A stretch of 64,000 nucleotides of DNA from NCBI GenBank assembly GCA_006386115.1, contig VFIW01000098.1, forward strand, positions 1 to 64,000, written 5' to 3'. The notes under the pieces were generated by a model that was given only the letters and a program-made list of their open reading frames with translations, searched no databases and had not been told where the DNA came from. This stretch comes from Globisporangium splendens. Lineage: Eukaryota; Oomycota; Peronosporomycetes; Pythiales; Pythiaceae. Positions 1-10,159 of the stretch are shown here, piece after piece. Position numbers and translations under genes: made by a program. Numbering within the stretch: the first letter of the stretch is position 1; every line of letters begins with the position of its first letter.

Positions 1-965
1 TTGATGTTTGTATGGTGTGCTGCTAAGCCCAGTGACTTGGAGTTTGTGTGGTGCAGTGACTTGGAGTTTGTATAGTGTGCTGCTAAACCCAGTGACTTGG
101 AGTTTGTATGTGGTGCAGTGACTTGGTGTTTGTATGGTGTGCTGCTAAACCCAGTGACTTGGAGTTTGTATGTGGTGCAGTGACTTGGAGTTTGTATGTG
201 GTGCAGTGACTTGTAGTTTGTATGGTGTGCTGCTGAACCCAGTGACTTGGAGTTTGTATGTGGTGTAGTGACTTGGAGTTTGTATGGTGTGCTGCTAAAC
301 CCAGTGACTTGGAGTTTGTATGTGTTGCAGTGACTTGGTGTTTGTATAGTGTGCTGCTAAACCCAGTGACTTGGAGTTTGTATGTGGTGTAGTGACTTGG
401 AGTTTGTATGGTGTGCTGCTGAACCCAGTGACTTGGAGTTTGTATGTGGTGTAGTGACTTGGAGTTTGTATAGTGTGCTGCTAAGCCCAGTGACTTGGAG
501 TTTGTATGTGGTGCAGTGACTTGGAGTTTGTATGGTGTGCTGCTAAGCCCAGTGACTTGGAGTTTGTATGTGGTGTAGTGACTTGGAGTTTGTATGGTGT
601 GCTGCTAAACCCAGTGACTTGGAGTTTGTATGTGGTGCAGTGACTTGGAGTTTGTATGGTGTGCTGCTAAACCCAGTGACTTGGAGTTTGTATGTGGTGC
701 AGTGACTTGGTGTTTGTATAGTGTGCTGCTAAACCCAGTGACTTGGAGTTTGTATGTGGTGCAGTGACTTGGAGTTTGTATGGTGTGCTGCTAAGCCCAG
801 TGACTTGGAGTTTGTATGTGTGCTGCTAAACCCAGTGACTTGAGTTTGTATGTGTTGAACCCAGTTGGATGTTTGTTGTGCTTGCTGCTAAACCCAGTGA
901 CTTGGAGTTTGTATGTGGTGCAGTGACTTGATGTTTGTATGGTGTGCTGCTAAACCCAGTGACTT
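1..965. repeat. 62-bp composite satellite array
   Basis: The array is built from two alternating sub-units that both begin AGTGACTTGGAGTTTGTATG: a 26-bp form ending TGGTGC and a 36-bp form ending GTGTGCTGCTAAACCC. Together they give a 62-bp period (for example the unit starts at 91 and 153). Copies differ by single substitutions and in places a 26-bp unit is repeated alone. The array runs off the left edge of the window and decays between 830 and 1190, where isolated CAGTGACTTG pieces remain. The period is not a multiple of three, so no long protein repeat is encoded. Confidence 0.9.
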
Positions 966-1225
966 GTAGTTTGTATGGTGTCGTGTCCTTTTTCTGTCCA
1001 AAAGTCACTTGTTTTTTGTATGGTATACTCTTTGCAAGTGTAGTGCAGGTCTCTCGACTCGGATTGGCGAGGGTTTGTGAATGCAGTGTTTTGATTGGCT
1101 GTTGGTGTTTTATTTTCTGTTCGACAGTACGGTAAACCCTCGCACGAAACCCAGTGACTTGTTTTTTTTTTTTGTATGTGAGCAACATGACTTGACATTT
1201 GTATTCGGAGCAGTTTATTAGCAAT

Positions 1226-1324
1226 TCCGAGCCAAAAAGGTCACGACATTTTTGCGAAAAAAAGAACCGCAGACATGACACGGAGCATTGAAATAGGAAA
1301 TCCGAGCCAAAAAGGTCACGACAT
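1226..1324. repeat. 24-bp direct repeat pair
   Basis: The same 24 bases (beginning TCCGAGCCAAAAAGGTCACG) occur at 1226-1249 and 1301-1324, separated by about 50 unrelated bases. They lie between the satellite and the telomere-like motif. The function is unknown. Confidence 0.8.
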
Positions 1325-1382
1325 GGAGAAGCCGAGATGCGTGCTCCGGTTTATCTGGACTTCACTATACTTCGATGACCTG

Positions 1383-1410
1383 TTTAGGGTCCCTAAACCC
1401 TAAACCCTAT
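1383..1410. repeat. Interstitial telomere-like motif, head to head
   Basis: One TTTAGGG unit (1383-1389) is followed after a single T by about two and a half CCCTAAA units (1391-1410). TTTAGGG is the telomere repeat reported for oomycetes. The opposed orientation is what a telomere-telomere junction leaves. The block is very short, so chance or repair insertion is also possible. Confidence 0.55.
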
Positions 1411-1508
1411 AAACCATAAACAGTCAACTTAAAATCCCAAAAGTTCGCGGCTTTATTCAATCAGTTCTCTTTCAAAGTCCACACTATGCTATAGTCCAAC
1501 TACAGAAC

Positions 1509-3059
1509 CTACTTAGACATCACGTGTTGACGCCAATCTCCTTTTAGTTCATCAACTACACGCTGGATCAGATACTCGCGAGACGTCCCACGCTTCCACA
1601 AATTGCCGTTAAGCTTCTTCACTTGGTACCATTTCGTACGGCCTTCGCGAACAATGAGAAGATTGGTCTCCACATCCGACATCAGATCACGAAGAGAAAC
1701 TGAGGTTTGTCGTTGGCGACGGTCGCTCTCTTCCTCGGAGACTAGATCTTCATCATCGTCGTAGACAGCCTCTTCACGATCAATCAGGTCGATCACCTCA
1801 ACTTCGTCGGCAAACTGAACGTGACCAGCATCCACATCCATCTTCTCTCCTTCCTCGGAGTCGCTGATGAGATCAATCGCTTCGTTCTCTTCGACACCAG
1901 ATGCAATGCCAAACACACGACCATCTGCAATGCGCTTCTGCTGGTAGTACGCGTACGCGTCAGCAATCAAAGCACGAGACTGGTCGATGGCACTCTGAGA
2001 CCCTTTGCCGGCGTAACCGTGCGAGTTGTTCACGACGTGGTACAGACGAACTTGCTGAGGCGAACAGAGGTTGGAGTTCGAGCCTTGGAAGATGTTCTTC
2101 GACTTCGCCCAATCCAGAATCTGCGGCATTGAGTACAGAATCTCATCGAGCTTCAGACGACGAAACTCAGTCCTCGCGTACACCTCACGCCGAAAACGTC
2201 CGAAGTCTTCCAACAACGTTTCCCAAGAGCGCATGCGGAGTCGGATTTCCGTGCGAATCAGGCAACAACGATCGCCATCACGAAGATAAGCCACAGGAAG
2301 ACGCTTGTAATACTCTTCGTAACGCCGCAACGCCTTCACAGTACGAGGCTTCGGAACCCACGCTGCTTGCACGTTTGCCTTCAGAGAGTGTACAATACTC
2401 GAGTACACGCGCGCTTTCAACATGTTGGTCGCCACGTTCCGCTTCGCTTCAATCAAACAGGTCCCAAATGCTGGACCAACACCACACTGAACCACACTGA
2501 ACAGCTCAAAGTTGTGGTAGATGTGATCGACCATTGGACCACCCGTAAAACGAGTCAGAATCACGAGGTCTACATCCTTCGACAAATCTTCAACGCCGAC
2601 ATCGACAATCACGCGGCACTCTTGTGGGAGCAACGAAAGCCACGAGTAGAATCGGATCGGCGACTTCATACCGTAGTTCACACAGATCACTTCGGCCACT
2701 TCCATCCCTTCCAGCATATCCACTAGCTGGGACGAGACAACTCTTCTTGACACGCTCTTCAGAAGAACCGTCGGATCAGGACTTGGATCGAGAATCACAC
2801 CAAAGCGCACGCTCAAATCAAAGACGATGTCCATTCGTTGCTCTTCAGTAACCTTCACATACACATACCCCGGTTGGTATGCCAGCAGAAGGTATTGGCC
2901 ACTTCGCTTCGACAGGTCGCGCTTGAACGTCCCGACAGTGAACTCGGCACGAGAGATGACCTCGAGGCATGACGGCGGGCCGGTTATCTCGACGTAGTCG
3001 ATGTCGACACGGTCGGGTATAAAGGCTTCCGCCACTTGAGAGTACTTGTTGCTTTCCAT
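1509..3059 (-). CDS. Unknown acidic-tailed protein with SIM-like motifs
   Basis: A 516-residue single-exon protein of no family I recognise. The first 380 residues look globular, mixed alpha/beta, with a basic stretch (about 235-305). Residues 394-403 (AIDLISDSEE) and 421-428 (EVIDLIDR) match the hydrophobic-core-plus-acid pattern of SUMO-interaction motifs, and the region between and after them is strongly acidic. A C-terminal block (about 450-516) is basic and rich in W/K. The start is supported by an initiator plus CAATTC element ending 2 bases before the ATG. Upstream lies a tandem repeat carrying CCAAT boxes. Its place next to a satellite suggests a subtelomere-like, lineage-specific gene, but that is inference. 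Confidence 0.75.
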   Translation of the reverse strand: MESNKYSQVAEAFIPDRVDIDYVEITGPPSCLEVISRAEFTVGTFKRDLSKRSGQYLLLAYQPGYVYVKVTEEQRMDIVFDLSVRFGVILDPSPDPTVLLKSVSRRVVSSQLVDMLEGMEVAEVICVNYGMKSPIRFYSWLSLLPQECRVIVDVGVEDLSKDVDLVILTRFTGGPMVDHIYHNFELFSVVQCGVGPAFGTCLIEAKRNVATNMLKARVYSSIVHSLKANVQAAWVPKPRTVKALRRYEEYYKRLPVAYLRDGDRCCLIRTEIRLRMRSWETLLEDFGRFRREVYARTEFRRLKLDEILYSMPQILDWAKSKNIFQGSNSNLCSPQQVRLYHVVNNSHGYAGKGSQSAIDQSRALIADAYAYYQQKRIADGRVFGIASGVEENEAIDLISDSEEGEKMDVDAGHVQFADEVEVIDLIDREEAVYDDDEDLVSEEESDRRQRQTSVSLRDLMSDVETNLLIVREGRTKWYQVKKLNGNLWKRGTSREYLIQRVVDELKGDWRQHVMSK

Positions 3060-3060
3060 C

Positions 3061-3076
3061 GCGAATTGGGAAATGA
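3061..3076 (-). promoter_or_regulatory. Oomycete initiator + flanking element
   Basis: On the minus strand TCATTTCCCAATTCGC fits the oomycete core promoter (TCAYTYY then CAWTTY). It lies directly before the ATG at 3059, so the 5' leader would be only about 15 nt. Confidence 0.7.
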
Positions 3077-3163
3077 ATAAAAGAAGAAGAAGAAAACTTT
3101 CGCATTGTCATATCCTCTGTTTGTGTCACACGCTTCATCGTGTCCACTGTCGCCATTCAGATG

Positions 3164-3410
3164 CAACTTCAACTGCGTATTTTTGCTCAGGTTGACTTCT
3201 GTCTGTGTCACACGCTACCTGATTTATAAACCAGCCAATCAGAGGCAACTTCAACTGCGTATTTTTGCACACGTTGGACTTCTGTCTGTGTCGCACGCTG
3301 CCTGATTTATAAACCAGCCAATCAGATACAACTTCAACTGCGTGTTTTTGCACACGTTCGACTTCTGTCTGTGTCGCACGCTGCATGATTCACAAAGAAG
3401 CCAATCAGAA
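3164..3410. repeat. 82/83-bp tandem repeat with CCAAT boxes
   Basis: Three units start at 3164, 3246 and 3329. Each holds CAACTTCAACTGCGT, a TTTTTGCNCACG segment, TTCTGTCTGTGTCNCACGCT and a CCAATCAGA box (CCAAT at 3235, 3318 and 3401, exactly 83 bp apart). The array sits 160-330 bp upstream of the minus-strand gene starting at 3059, so it may be a multiplied promoter segment. Confidence 0.85.
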
Positions 3411-4140
3411 TGTCCACGCAATACCCGAGGACCAAATGATTTGTCGTCGCTGTCATTGCTCCATTTGGGAGCGCAAACAATGCGTATTATATGCTAAAAC
3501 ATTACTCAAGATGGCTTACTTCAGTACATATATATGTCATAAATCAATAGATCAAGATGTCCTAAAACATTACATTTTGATATCTTAATTCAATACTCTT
3601 CACATTGCCTAACTCAGTACTCGATATAGCAGAAGTCAATACTTTCGATATATCCTAATCCAGTACGTTGCAAATTTGAATGGATGGCGATAACTCGGCA
3701 CCAAAAACTTCTCGTTTCTAAAACTTTCGGATATGGGGTTTTCAATAGCGTAGAAAACGATGGTTGAAGTTTGAGAAAGATTGTGTGGCTAGTTTTTGCG
3801 CAATGCGACATTTTTTCGGTTTTTTCGTAATATCTCAAAAACTACAATTTTGGCAGATTTCTCGTTTTCGCCGAGATGCTGCCCGTAGTTGAAAACATAC
3901 CCCCACAAATTTCTACGAAGTTTGTGTGGCTAGTTTTCAAACAGATCAGCACCTAAACCCTTGGCTCTTTCATCAAATACTCTAACTGTAGAAAATGCTC
4001 TTCTCTTTTTCCGTGATGCTCGAAATGGTGTCGCCAAATTATAGAACTGCGAATAGCAGCTGCTCTGTGGTGATTTTATAGTTTGTGGTAAGAGAGTGGG
4101 ACTTTGGCAGCAGAAAAGACACAAGATAGAGAGTGTCGAA
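3411..4140. other. AT-rich intergenic stretch
   Basis: No gene seen. The interval has loosely repeated pieces (TCCTAA...CAGTAC between 3480 and 3665, and TGTGTGGCTAGTTTT at about 3781 and 3929) that could be old mobile-element debris, but no terminal repeats or coding remnant is visible. Confidence 0.5.
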
Positions 4141-4162
4141 CTCATTTCCTTCTTCATTTATG
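4141..4162 (+). promoter_or_regulatory. Probable core promoter of ankyrin gene
   Basis: CTCATTTCCTTCTTCATTTATG contains an initiator-like TCATTTCCT followed by CATTTAT, 40 bp before the first ATG at 4201. The spacing differs slightly from the tightest consensus. Confidence 0.45.
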
Positions 4163-4200
4163 CTCGCATTCCGCCTTCTCTCGGTTTCTTCAGCGCAACC

Positions 4201-5417
4201 ATGAGAGACGAAAGCATGAGCAACGACAGCACCACGACGTCGGAGCGCGCTCAAGACGACCTCAGAGCGTTGCAATATGCGGTGAGACGTGGGGACGTGG
4301 AAGATGTTCGACTTATTCTGGCTGACAGCAAGACAAACGTGGATGGCAAGGTTGACGGACGGACAGCACTTTCGCACGCTGTCGAACTTGGGAATGCAGA
4401 GATTGTGCGGCTCTTTGTCGATCGAGGACTGACGTGACCGAAAAGGAAGCGTACGGAAGAAGTCCTTTGTCGTATGCGGCTGAAGCAGGCAGGACAGAGA
4501 TTGTGCAACTTTTTCTCTACCTTGGAGCTGACGCGACCGAGGAGGACGAGAATAGAAGAAGTCCTTTGTCATATGCGGCTGAAGCAGGCAGGACAGAGGT
4601 TGTGAAGCTTTTTCTCTACCTTGGAGCTGAAGTGACCGAGAGAGACGAATATGGAAGAAGTCTTTTGTCATTTGCGGCCATTGCAGGCGAGACAGAGATT
4701 GTGCAGCTTTTGGTCGATCGAGGAGCTGACGTGACCGAGAAGGACCTGTTTGGACGAAATCTATTGTCGTATGCGGCTATAGCAGGGAAGACAGAGATTC
4801 TACGGCTTTTAGTCGATCTTGGAGCTGACGTGACCGAGAAGGACGAGGTTGGAAGAAGTCTTATGTGGCAGGCGGCTATCGCAGGCCATGCAGAGATTGT
4901 GCAGCTTTTAGTCGATCTTGGAGCTGACGTAACCGAGAAGGACAAATTTGGAAGAAGTCCTTTGTCGTATGCGGCCGAGTCGGGCTACTCAAGCCCCGTT
5001 GTGATTTTGATAAAGGATGGATCGGCTGTAGACGAGAAGGACTCAAACGGAAGAACTGCGTTGTCGTACCCTGCGCAACATGGACACAGTGAAATAGTCT
5101 CCTTTCTGCTGAAAGCCGGCGCATCACCGAACGGAACGATTGTTTGGAGTGAATCGCAGTCCGAGTGCGAGACGTCTCTCACTCTGGCTGGTCGTGCAGG
5201 GCATATGAACATCGTCAAAACTCTGATTGAGGCAGGCGCAGATGTGGATGTCCGAGCTACCGATGGCGAGACACCGCTGATATCGATATCACGATGGGAT
5301 TACGCACCTGGTGTCCAATTGCTCATCGAGAAATGTCTCAGTGGCGTAAATCCCATTGCTACCCGATCAACTGCAGGAACTCCATTGCTTCGCTGGTACC
5401 TTGGAAACCATGCATGA
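4201..5417 (+). pseudogene. Ankyrin-repeat protein, broken by a 1-nt deletion
   Basis: The ATG at 4201 opens a frame with the first ankyrin repeats, which stops at 4437. The following frame (4434-5417) carries about nine more repeats of 33 residues with the ankyrin core GRSPLSYAAEAGRTEIVQLF and loop LGADVTEKD. At about 4427 the repeat reads GAGGACTGACG where the other repeats have GAGGAGCTGACG: one G is missing and this alone causes the break. Ankyrin repeats are protein-binding scaffolds. A second frame change near 5390 would be needed to continue into the helical/pseudokinase region that follows, as is common for oomycete ankyrin-TKL proteins. The locus is either a young pseudogene, two genes, or carries assembly errors. 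Confidence 0.8.
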
Positions 5418-8205
5418 ACTGTGCACAAAGACACATGAGTTTGCAGTTATGACTACTACACGGGTGATGCAACGGCTGCAAGACGTCTGCTCCCAGTTGG
5501 AGCAGCAGGGTATGATTGGAGTCCAATCAGAAGCGCTGACAACGTTGATTCCCATCCTGTTCCGTTTTTGCCGACTGCTGTTTCGATGCAAAGAGCAAAA
5601 GCGACTTCTGTCTCGACTTATTTCCAGTCTTGCCATCTCAAGCGCAATCAGTGACTTTCATGAAGAGTTGGATCATTTTGCGGCGCTACTACAATTGAGC
5701 CTGCAAGAGAGTGATTGGAAGGATCAGTGGCTTACCGACGAAACAAATACGATGCAGTCTATCTATGAAAAGCTGGTGGATGACGGAGCCATTGTCGACG
5801 GTCTCGACAACACAGATGACAGGGAGCGTGCAGCTGTCCTGCTGGTGAATACGCTGCGAAAACAACGAGGTGCTAATCAAGAAGCAGTAGATGCCATTGA
5901 AGATGTCAAAAATCGATTCCTTCGAGTGTGCAGCATGGAAGAGCCATCTGTCCCAGAATGGTTTATATCTCGCGAGGATGTGGAGTTTAACGAGTGGAAT
6001 CGAACTGAAGGTGACGCTGAAATCACGACGTACGAAGGCAAGTGGCTGAAGACCAAGGTGATCGTCGCAACATTACAACGATGGACAAAAACGAGTTTCA
6101 GAAAGTTGCAGATCGCTGGTACTCACTGAGTCACCCGAACGTGCGAAAGCTCTTCGGAGCTTGCCATATTGAGTCGAAGCCTTTCTTCGTGTACGAGTAT
6201 GGGAAGCGACTACTGGATGTGCTGATAGAAAAGCAGCAATCCCCTTGGAAATATCTGTATGATGCGGCGCTTGGTGTTCAATTGCTCCATCAACGCAGCA
6301 TTGTCCATGGTGATCTGCGATGCTCAAACATCGTTGTCGGTTTGGATGGTGTTGCAAAAGTTGGTGGGCTGGAATATCGCATGGATCATTATTACTTCTG
6401 GTTCGATACAGAACAAGCGGGTTGGGCTTCCCCTGAACTACTTTCCGGTCAAGTCAAGTCTCTTTCGTCCGACATCTACGCGTTTGGAATGTGCATTTTG
6501 GAAGCGATTACTCTCAAGAGACCTTGGTTTCCGCTGGAATTATATGGATATTATCGAAATGTCAGACGTAGAAAACTCCCAGATCGCCCTGAAAGCTTTA
6601 GTGATGACCAGTGGGACTTGGTCACAAAGATGTGTGCATACAAGTCTGCCGATCGCATATCGATCGGGTATGTTGTGCTTCAGTTCAAGAAATTTGTTGA
6701 GACGAGAAATTATCTCGTCCTGGTCGCCCATGATACACACATTGAGGTACGTGACATATCACACTGTGAACAGCAACTGAGTTATTTTCCACCAACATTG
6801 CCTTTCTTTTTTCTTCGATATATACCAGCCATCAGAGTATGCAAGCATCGACACATTCCAGTTTCCACAGCTTGAGTTAAACACAATTCCAGTCAAGCTG
6901 CAAACGATTCGAGACCGATGTCAACAATTGCCTGAGTCCAAGTGGCTTGTCCGTGATGTGTGGCCAGCGCTAGAGTTTCTGTTCCACACCATGGTGTCAC
7001 AACAAATACGGCCAACAGACACTGTTGCTGAGAAATATTGTGCTGCCTTACGCAGTTTGGACCGATACCTGCGCACTACGTTGTCTGAAAAATCGACTGC
7101 TCACGCTGCCAGAAGTCGACAAGTCGCTGAGTCCCACCACGTGATTTACGAAGAGCTGGATCGTTTGCTTGACATGGTGCATGTGAGTAAGAGCCACCCA
7201 ATCCGGAGCTGGAAGCGCAGCGAAGCGAGCATCGATCAGCGGATTCTAAAGGATGCGAATTGTGTAAAAGCAAGCGCGATACCGGGAGCTGTGTCGCTGA
7301 AAATGTTCGGTTTATCAAGGACAGAACTTTGTGATGGCAGAACTGGTGACGAGCCTCAAGCTGTGCCAACGTGGTTCTTGCCTTTGCGAAAACTTCAATT
7401 CTCCTCTTCCAGCGAAATTGGACAAGGCGCGTTTGGAAAAGTGTATAAAGGTGTTTGGCTGGATACTCCGGTTGTGGTGAAGTTCATGGGGTACGAAGGC
7501 GACAGGGACACGATTTCCAACGAGCTCTTCCTTCACGAAGTACGAGTGTGGCATCGACTGAAGAAGCACCCGCACATTGTGGAGTTGTATGGTGCCTGCC
7601 ACGTCGACAAGCGTTATTTTGTGTGTGAATACGCTTCGAATGGGGATCTGCGAGAGTATTTGAAGCGAGCTGGAAACGACCATTTGGTTTGGGATAAACT
7701 CTACGAGATCGCGCTCGGACTTGCGTACATGCATGGGTTGAGCGTCGTCCACAACGATCTCAAGTGCGACAACGTGCTCGTGGGTATGGATGGGAAGGCG
7801 AAGCTCATTGACTTTGGGCTGAGCGCGATCGTCGGCGACTCTGAAATCATGGTGGATCCAAAGCTCATGGGAGCTATTCATTGGAAATCACCCGAGTATC
7901 TGGCTGGTGGGCGACCGTCGTTTGCCTCCGACGTGTATTCGTTTGCAATGTGCATCCTAGAAACAGTCACGGGCGACATTCCGTGGGGGAGCAACGCGAT
8001 TGGTGGTGTCGTCAAATATCGTGTGCAAAGAGGAAACATTCCACCGCGACCTGGAACGATGAACGACAAGCAGTGGAACCTGATTGCGTTGATGACAAAG
8101 CAGAATCCGTCCGAACGAGTGAGGATGACGTTTGTCGTGGACAAGCTGTTCGAGATCTCAGAAGCGGAAAAGAGTCGCGCTGCTGCAGGTCCAGGTGTCC
8201 CGTGA
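5410..8205 (+). CDS. Tandem pseudokinase-TKL kinase (frame-broken)
   Basis: The ATG at 5410 opens a helical N-terminal segment, then a first kinase-like domain. Its frame changes by one base near 6076 (a base seems lost in ATCGTCGCAAC) where the VAxK strand should be. This domain has HGDLRCSN for HRDLKxxN and VGGL for DFG, so it should be a pseudokinase. An intron at 6747-6828 (GTACGT...CCAG, 82 nt, phase 0) joins it to a second exon with another helical linker and an intact TKL-type kinase (about 7414-8150): GQGAFG, VVVK, HND in place of HRD, IDFG and KSPE. A GTGAGT donor at 8202 with an acceptor at 8259 could give an alternative C-terminus ending at 8290. AATAAA at 8369-8374 may be the polyadenylation signal. 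Substrates are unknown; a signalling role is inferred. Confidence 0.75.
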
Positions 8206-9371
8206 GTCCAATCATCTCTTTGCTTTCCTTGCCGAGTACCAGTGCGACCACGTCTACAGATCAAAATCTTCCGTTTTAGATATTGCATGATTCTGCATAC
8301 TCGTTTTTCTCATCTGGCAAGTACAGTGTATGGATGCATGACGAAAAGAAAAAGCGCATTGAAAAACGAATAAATCCTTTATGTGTGTGTGTGTATTTGT
8401 TTCCTTGGTCCGTCAACTCGACGTCAGATGCTTTGAATGAAGAAAAAGTGTATCCTTTTCTGGTTTTCATGTACGGCGCGTCTGATATACATGATCAGAC
8501 ATATCATACTCATCTAAAACGACTGCTGCTACTGCATTTGAACTCCACAACACTGCATGTGCGAAACGAAAAACTCCTGTGGAGCGCGAGGCTAAGCAAT
8601 AACCCAGCTCGCACACTCTCGATGGCACTGACTCAATGAAGCATGGTTTTCAAATTGACAAACATGACGCTCGCAGATGGTACGCTCCATTATCCAATGC
8701 CTGTAGATGCAATCACGCACAAACGCGCCGCACTTCACGCTGTCCTTGGAAAGCCTCACAGTAGCACTGCGGCTCAACGACAACAACAACAAAAGAGTAA
8801 CACACGCGCACTTGATCCAGTAGCAGCAGCAGGCGTCAATCAATCAACATCCATGCGCTAAAGGCAGTACAACACATACTGTATAAGAAAAAGCAGGTTG
8901 CCTGCATCAGGCTTCGTCCCACGAGATCACCTGCCTTTCTCTTCTGCTGTTCACTCTTCTCACTTGTCCCTGGAATGCAAAGCACTCCACTTGGTCCACA
9001 ACCATGCGCACCAAAACGAATCTAACTCGAACAAGACTTCGACAGCACGCATTGTACTCGTTGTTGTTCTTGTATTCACACAGTTATCATCACCCATTCG
9101 AGCCCACCACGCCATTGTGCGCATTCACGTCCCCATTCCATTCAAATAATAAACAAACACAGAACGACCCAGAAGAAACCTTTAACCCCGGAATTACTAC
9201 AAGAGAAACACCAACTAACTCTCACTCAGCTGCTCTTTTCCACCATTGCCCACGCAGCATCGATTCCTTACTTCTTCTTCTCCCCATGTACACATCCTCT
9301 TCTACGGGTAAATATAACAGAAAAATGTATCAAAAGAGATACCTCTTTTGATTGGCTCCAGATTCATGCTC
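8206..9371. other. Intergenic region
   Basis: 3' region of the kinase gene (AATAAA at 8369) and then no gene that I can support. Only short unrelated frames are present. Confidence 0.6.
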
Positions 9372-10100
9372 TTAAGCCTTCGTAGGCGCTGGAGTGTCAG
9401 GCTTAGACTCACTGGCACGGCGACGGAGTGTCAGGCTTAGACGTCACTGGGCATGGGCGACGGAGTGTCAGGCTTCGAAGTCACTGGGCATGGCGACGGA
9501 GTGTCAGGCTTAGACGTCACTGGACACGGCGACGGAGTGTCAGGCTTCGAAGTCACTGGGCACGGCGCAGTAGTGGATGGACTTGGAGTGTCAGCTTCGA
9601 CGTCACTGGACAAGGAGTGTCGGCTTCGACGTCACTGGACAAGGAGTGTCAGGCTTCGACGTCACTGGACAAGGAGTGTCAGGCTTCGACGTCACTGGAC
9701 ATGGAGTGTCAGGCTTCGACGTCACTGGACATGGAGTGTCAGGCTTCGACGTCACTGGGCACGGCGTCGAACCACTCGCAGGCTTCAGGCACCCAACAGA
9801 AGGAAACACACATCCCCACGTTTTACCATTCACAATCTCACACACTGCGTCTTCTTTCGCCACGCACGACTTTCCGTCGAACGACGGAAGGTACGGGTGA
9901 CAGTCAGCGATCGCAACATCGCCCTTCAGAGGACAAGCCTTGCCCGCTGGCGACGCACCAGCACCAGAGCACATAGCCCCGCGAGACGCAGGCGAGTTGT
10001 ACGTAGCATCTCGGCACACCGAGACAGGGAGGTCCTTCAGACCAGCCACGGCGGTCACGGCCACAGCGACCAACACGAGCGAAACTCCAAACGTCTTCAT
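9372..10100 (-). CDS. Secreted Cys-rich protein with Thr-Pro repeat tail
   Basis: [20 protein letters not shown] is a clear signal peptide (start at 10100, chosen because the core promoter lies at 10141-10158). The mature part (about 75 residues) has eight cysteines and no family I can name. It is followed by a repeat tail [10 protein letters not shown] (30-bp unit), then a 36-bp unit [12 protein letters not shown]. The uninterrupted frame ends at 9603, because two units lack one base each (near 9619 and 9594); further 1-base differences occur near 9441 and 9415. With repeats read in register the tail would end [13 protein letters not shown] at 9372. The tail resembles O-glycosylated wall or surface proteins of oomycetes. 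The function is unknown; the neighbouring elicitins suggest a secreted-protein cluster. Confidence 0.7.
9410..9775. repeat. 30/36-bp coding minisatellite
   Basis: Tandem units GGAGTGTCAGGCTTCGACGT + CACTGGACAT (30 bp) and a longer 36-bp form containing GGCGACGGAGTGTCAGGCTT. They encode the Thr-Pro tail of the minus-strand secreted protein. Several units carry single-base losses or gains. Confidence 0.85.
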
Positions 10101-10140
10101 ACTTCCTCGATTGACCACGGAAGTAAAGCGCGATTACGAC

Positions 10141-10158
10141 GGCAAATTCGGAAGTGAG
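10141..10158 (-). promoter_or_regulatory. Oomycete initiator + flanking element
   Basis: Minus-strand CCTCACTTCCGAATTTGCC fits TCAYTYY followed by AWTTTNCC, about 50 bp before the ATG at 10100 of the secreted Cys-rich protein. Confidence 0.7.
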
Positions 10159-10159
10159 G

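Noticed and set aside
1..965. Regular direct repeats like a CRISPR array
   Set aside because: The spacers are not unique: both sub-units repeat. The window is eukaryotic and there are no cas genes. It is a satellite.
826..1281. 151-codon minus-strand frame in the satellite
   Set aside because: It is made of satellite units with a 62-bp period that cannot keep a frame; composition artefact.
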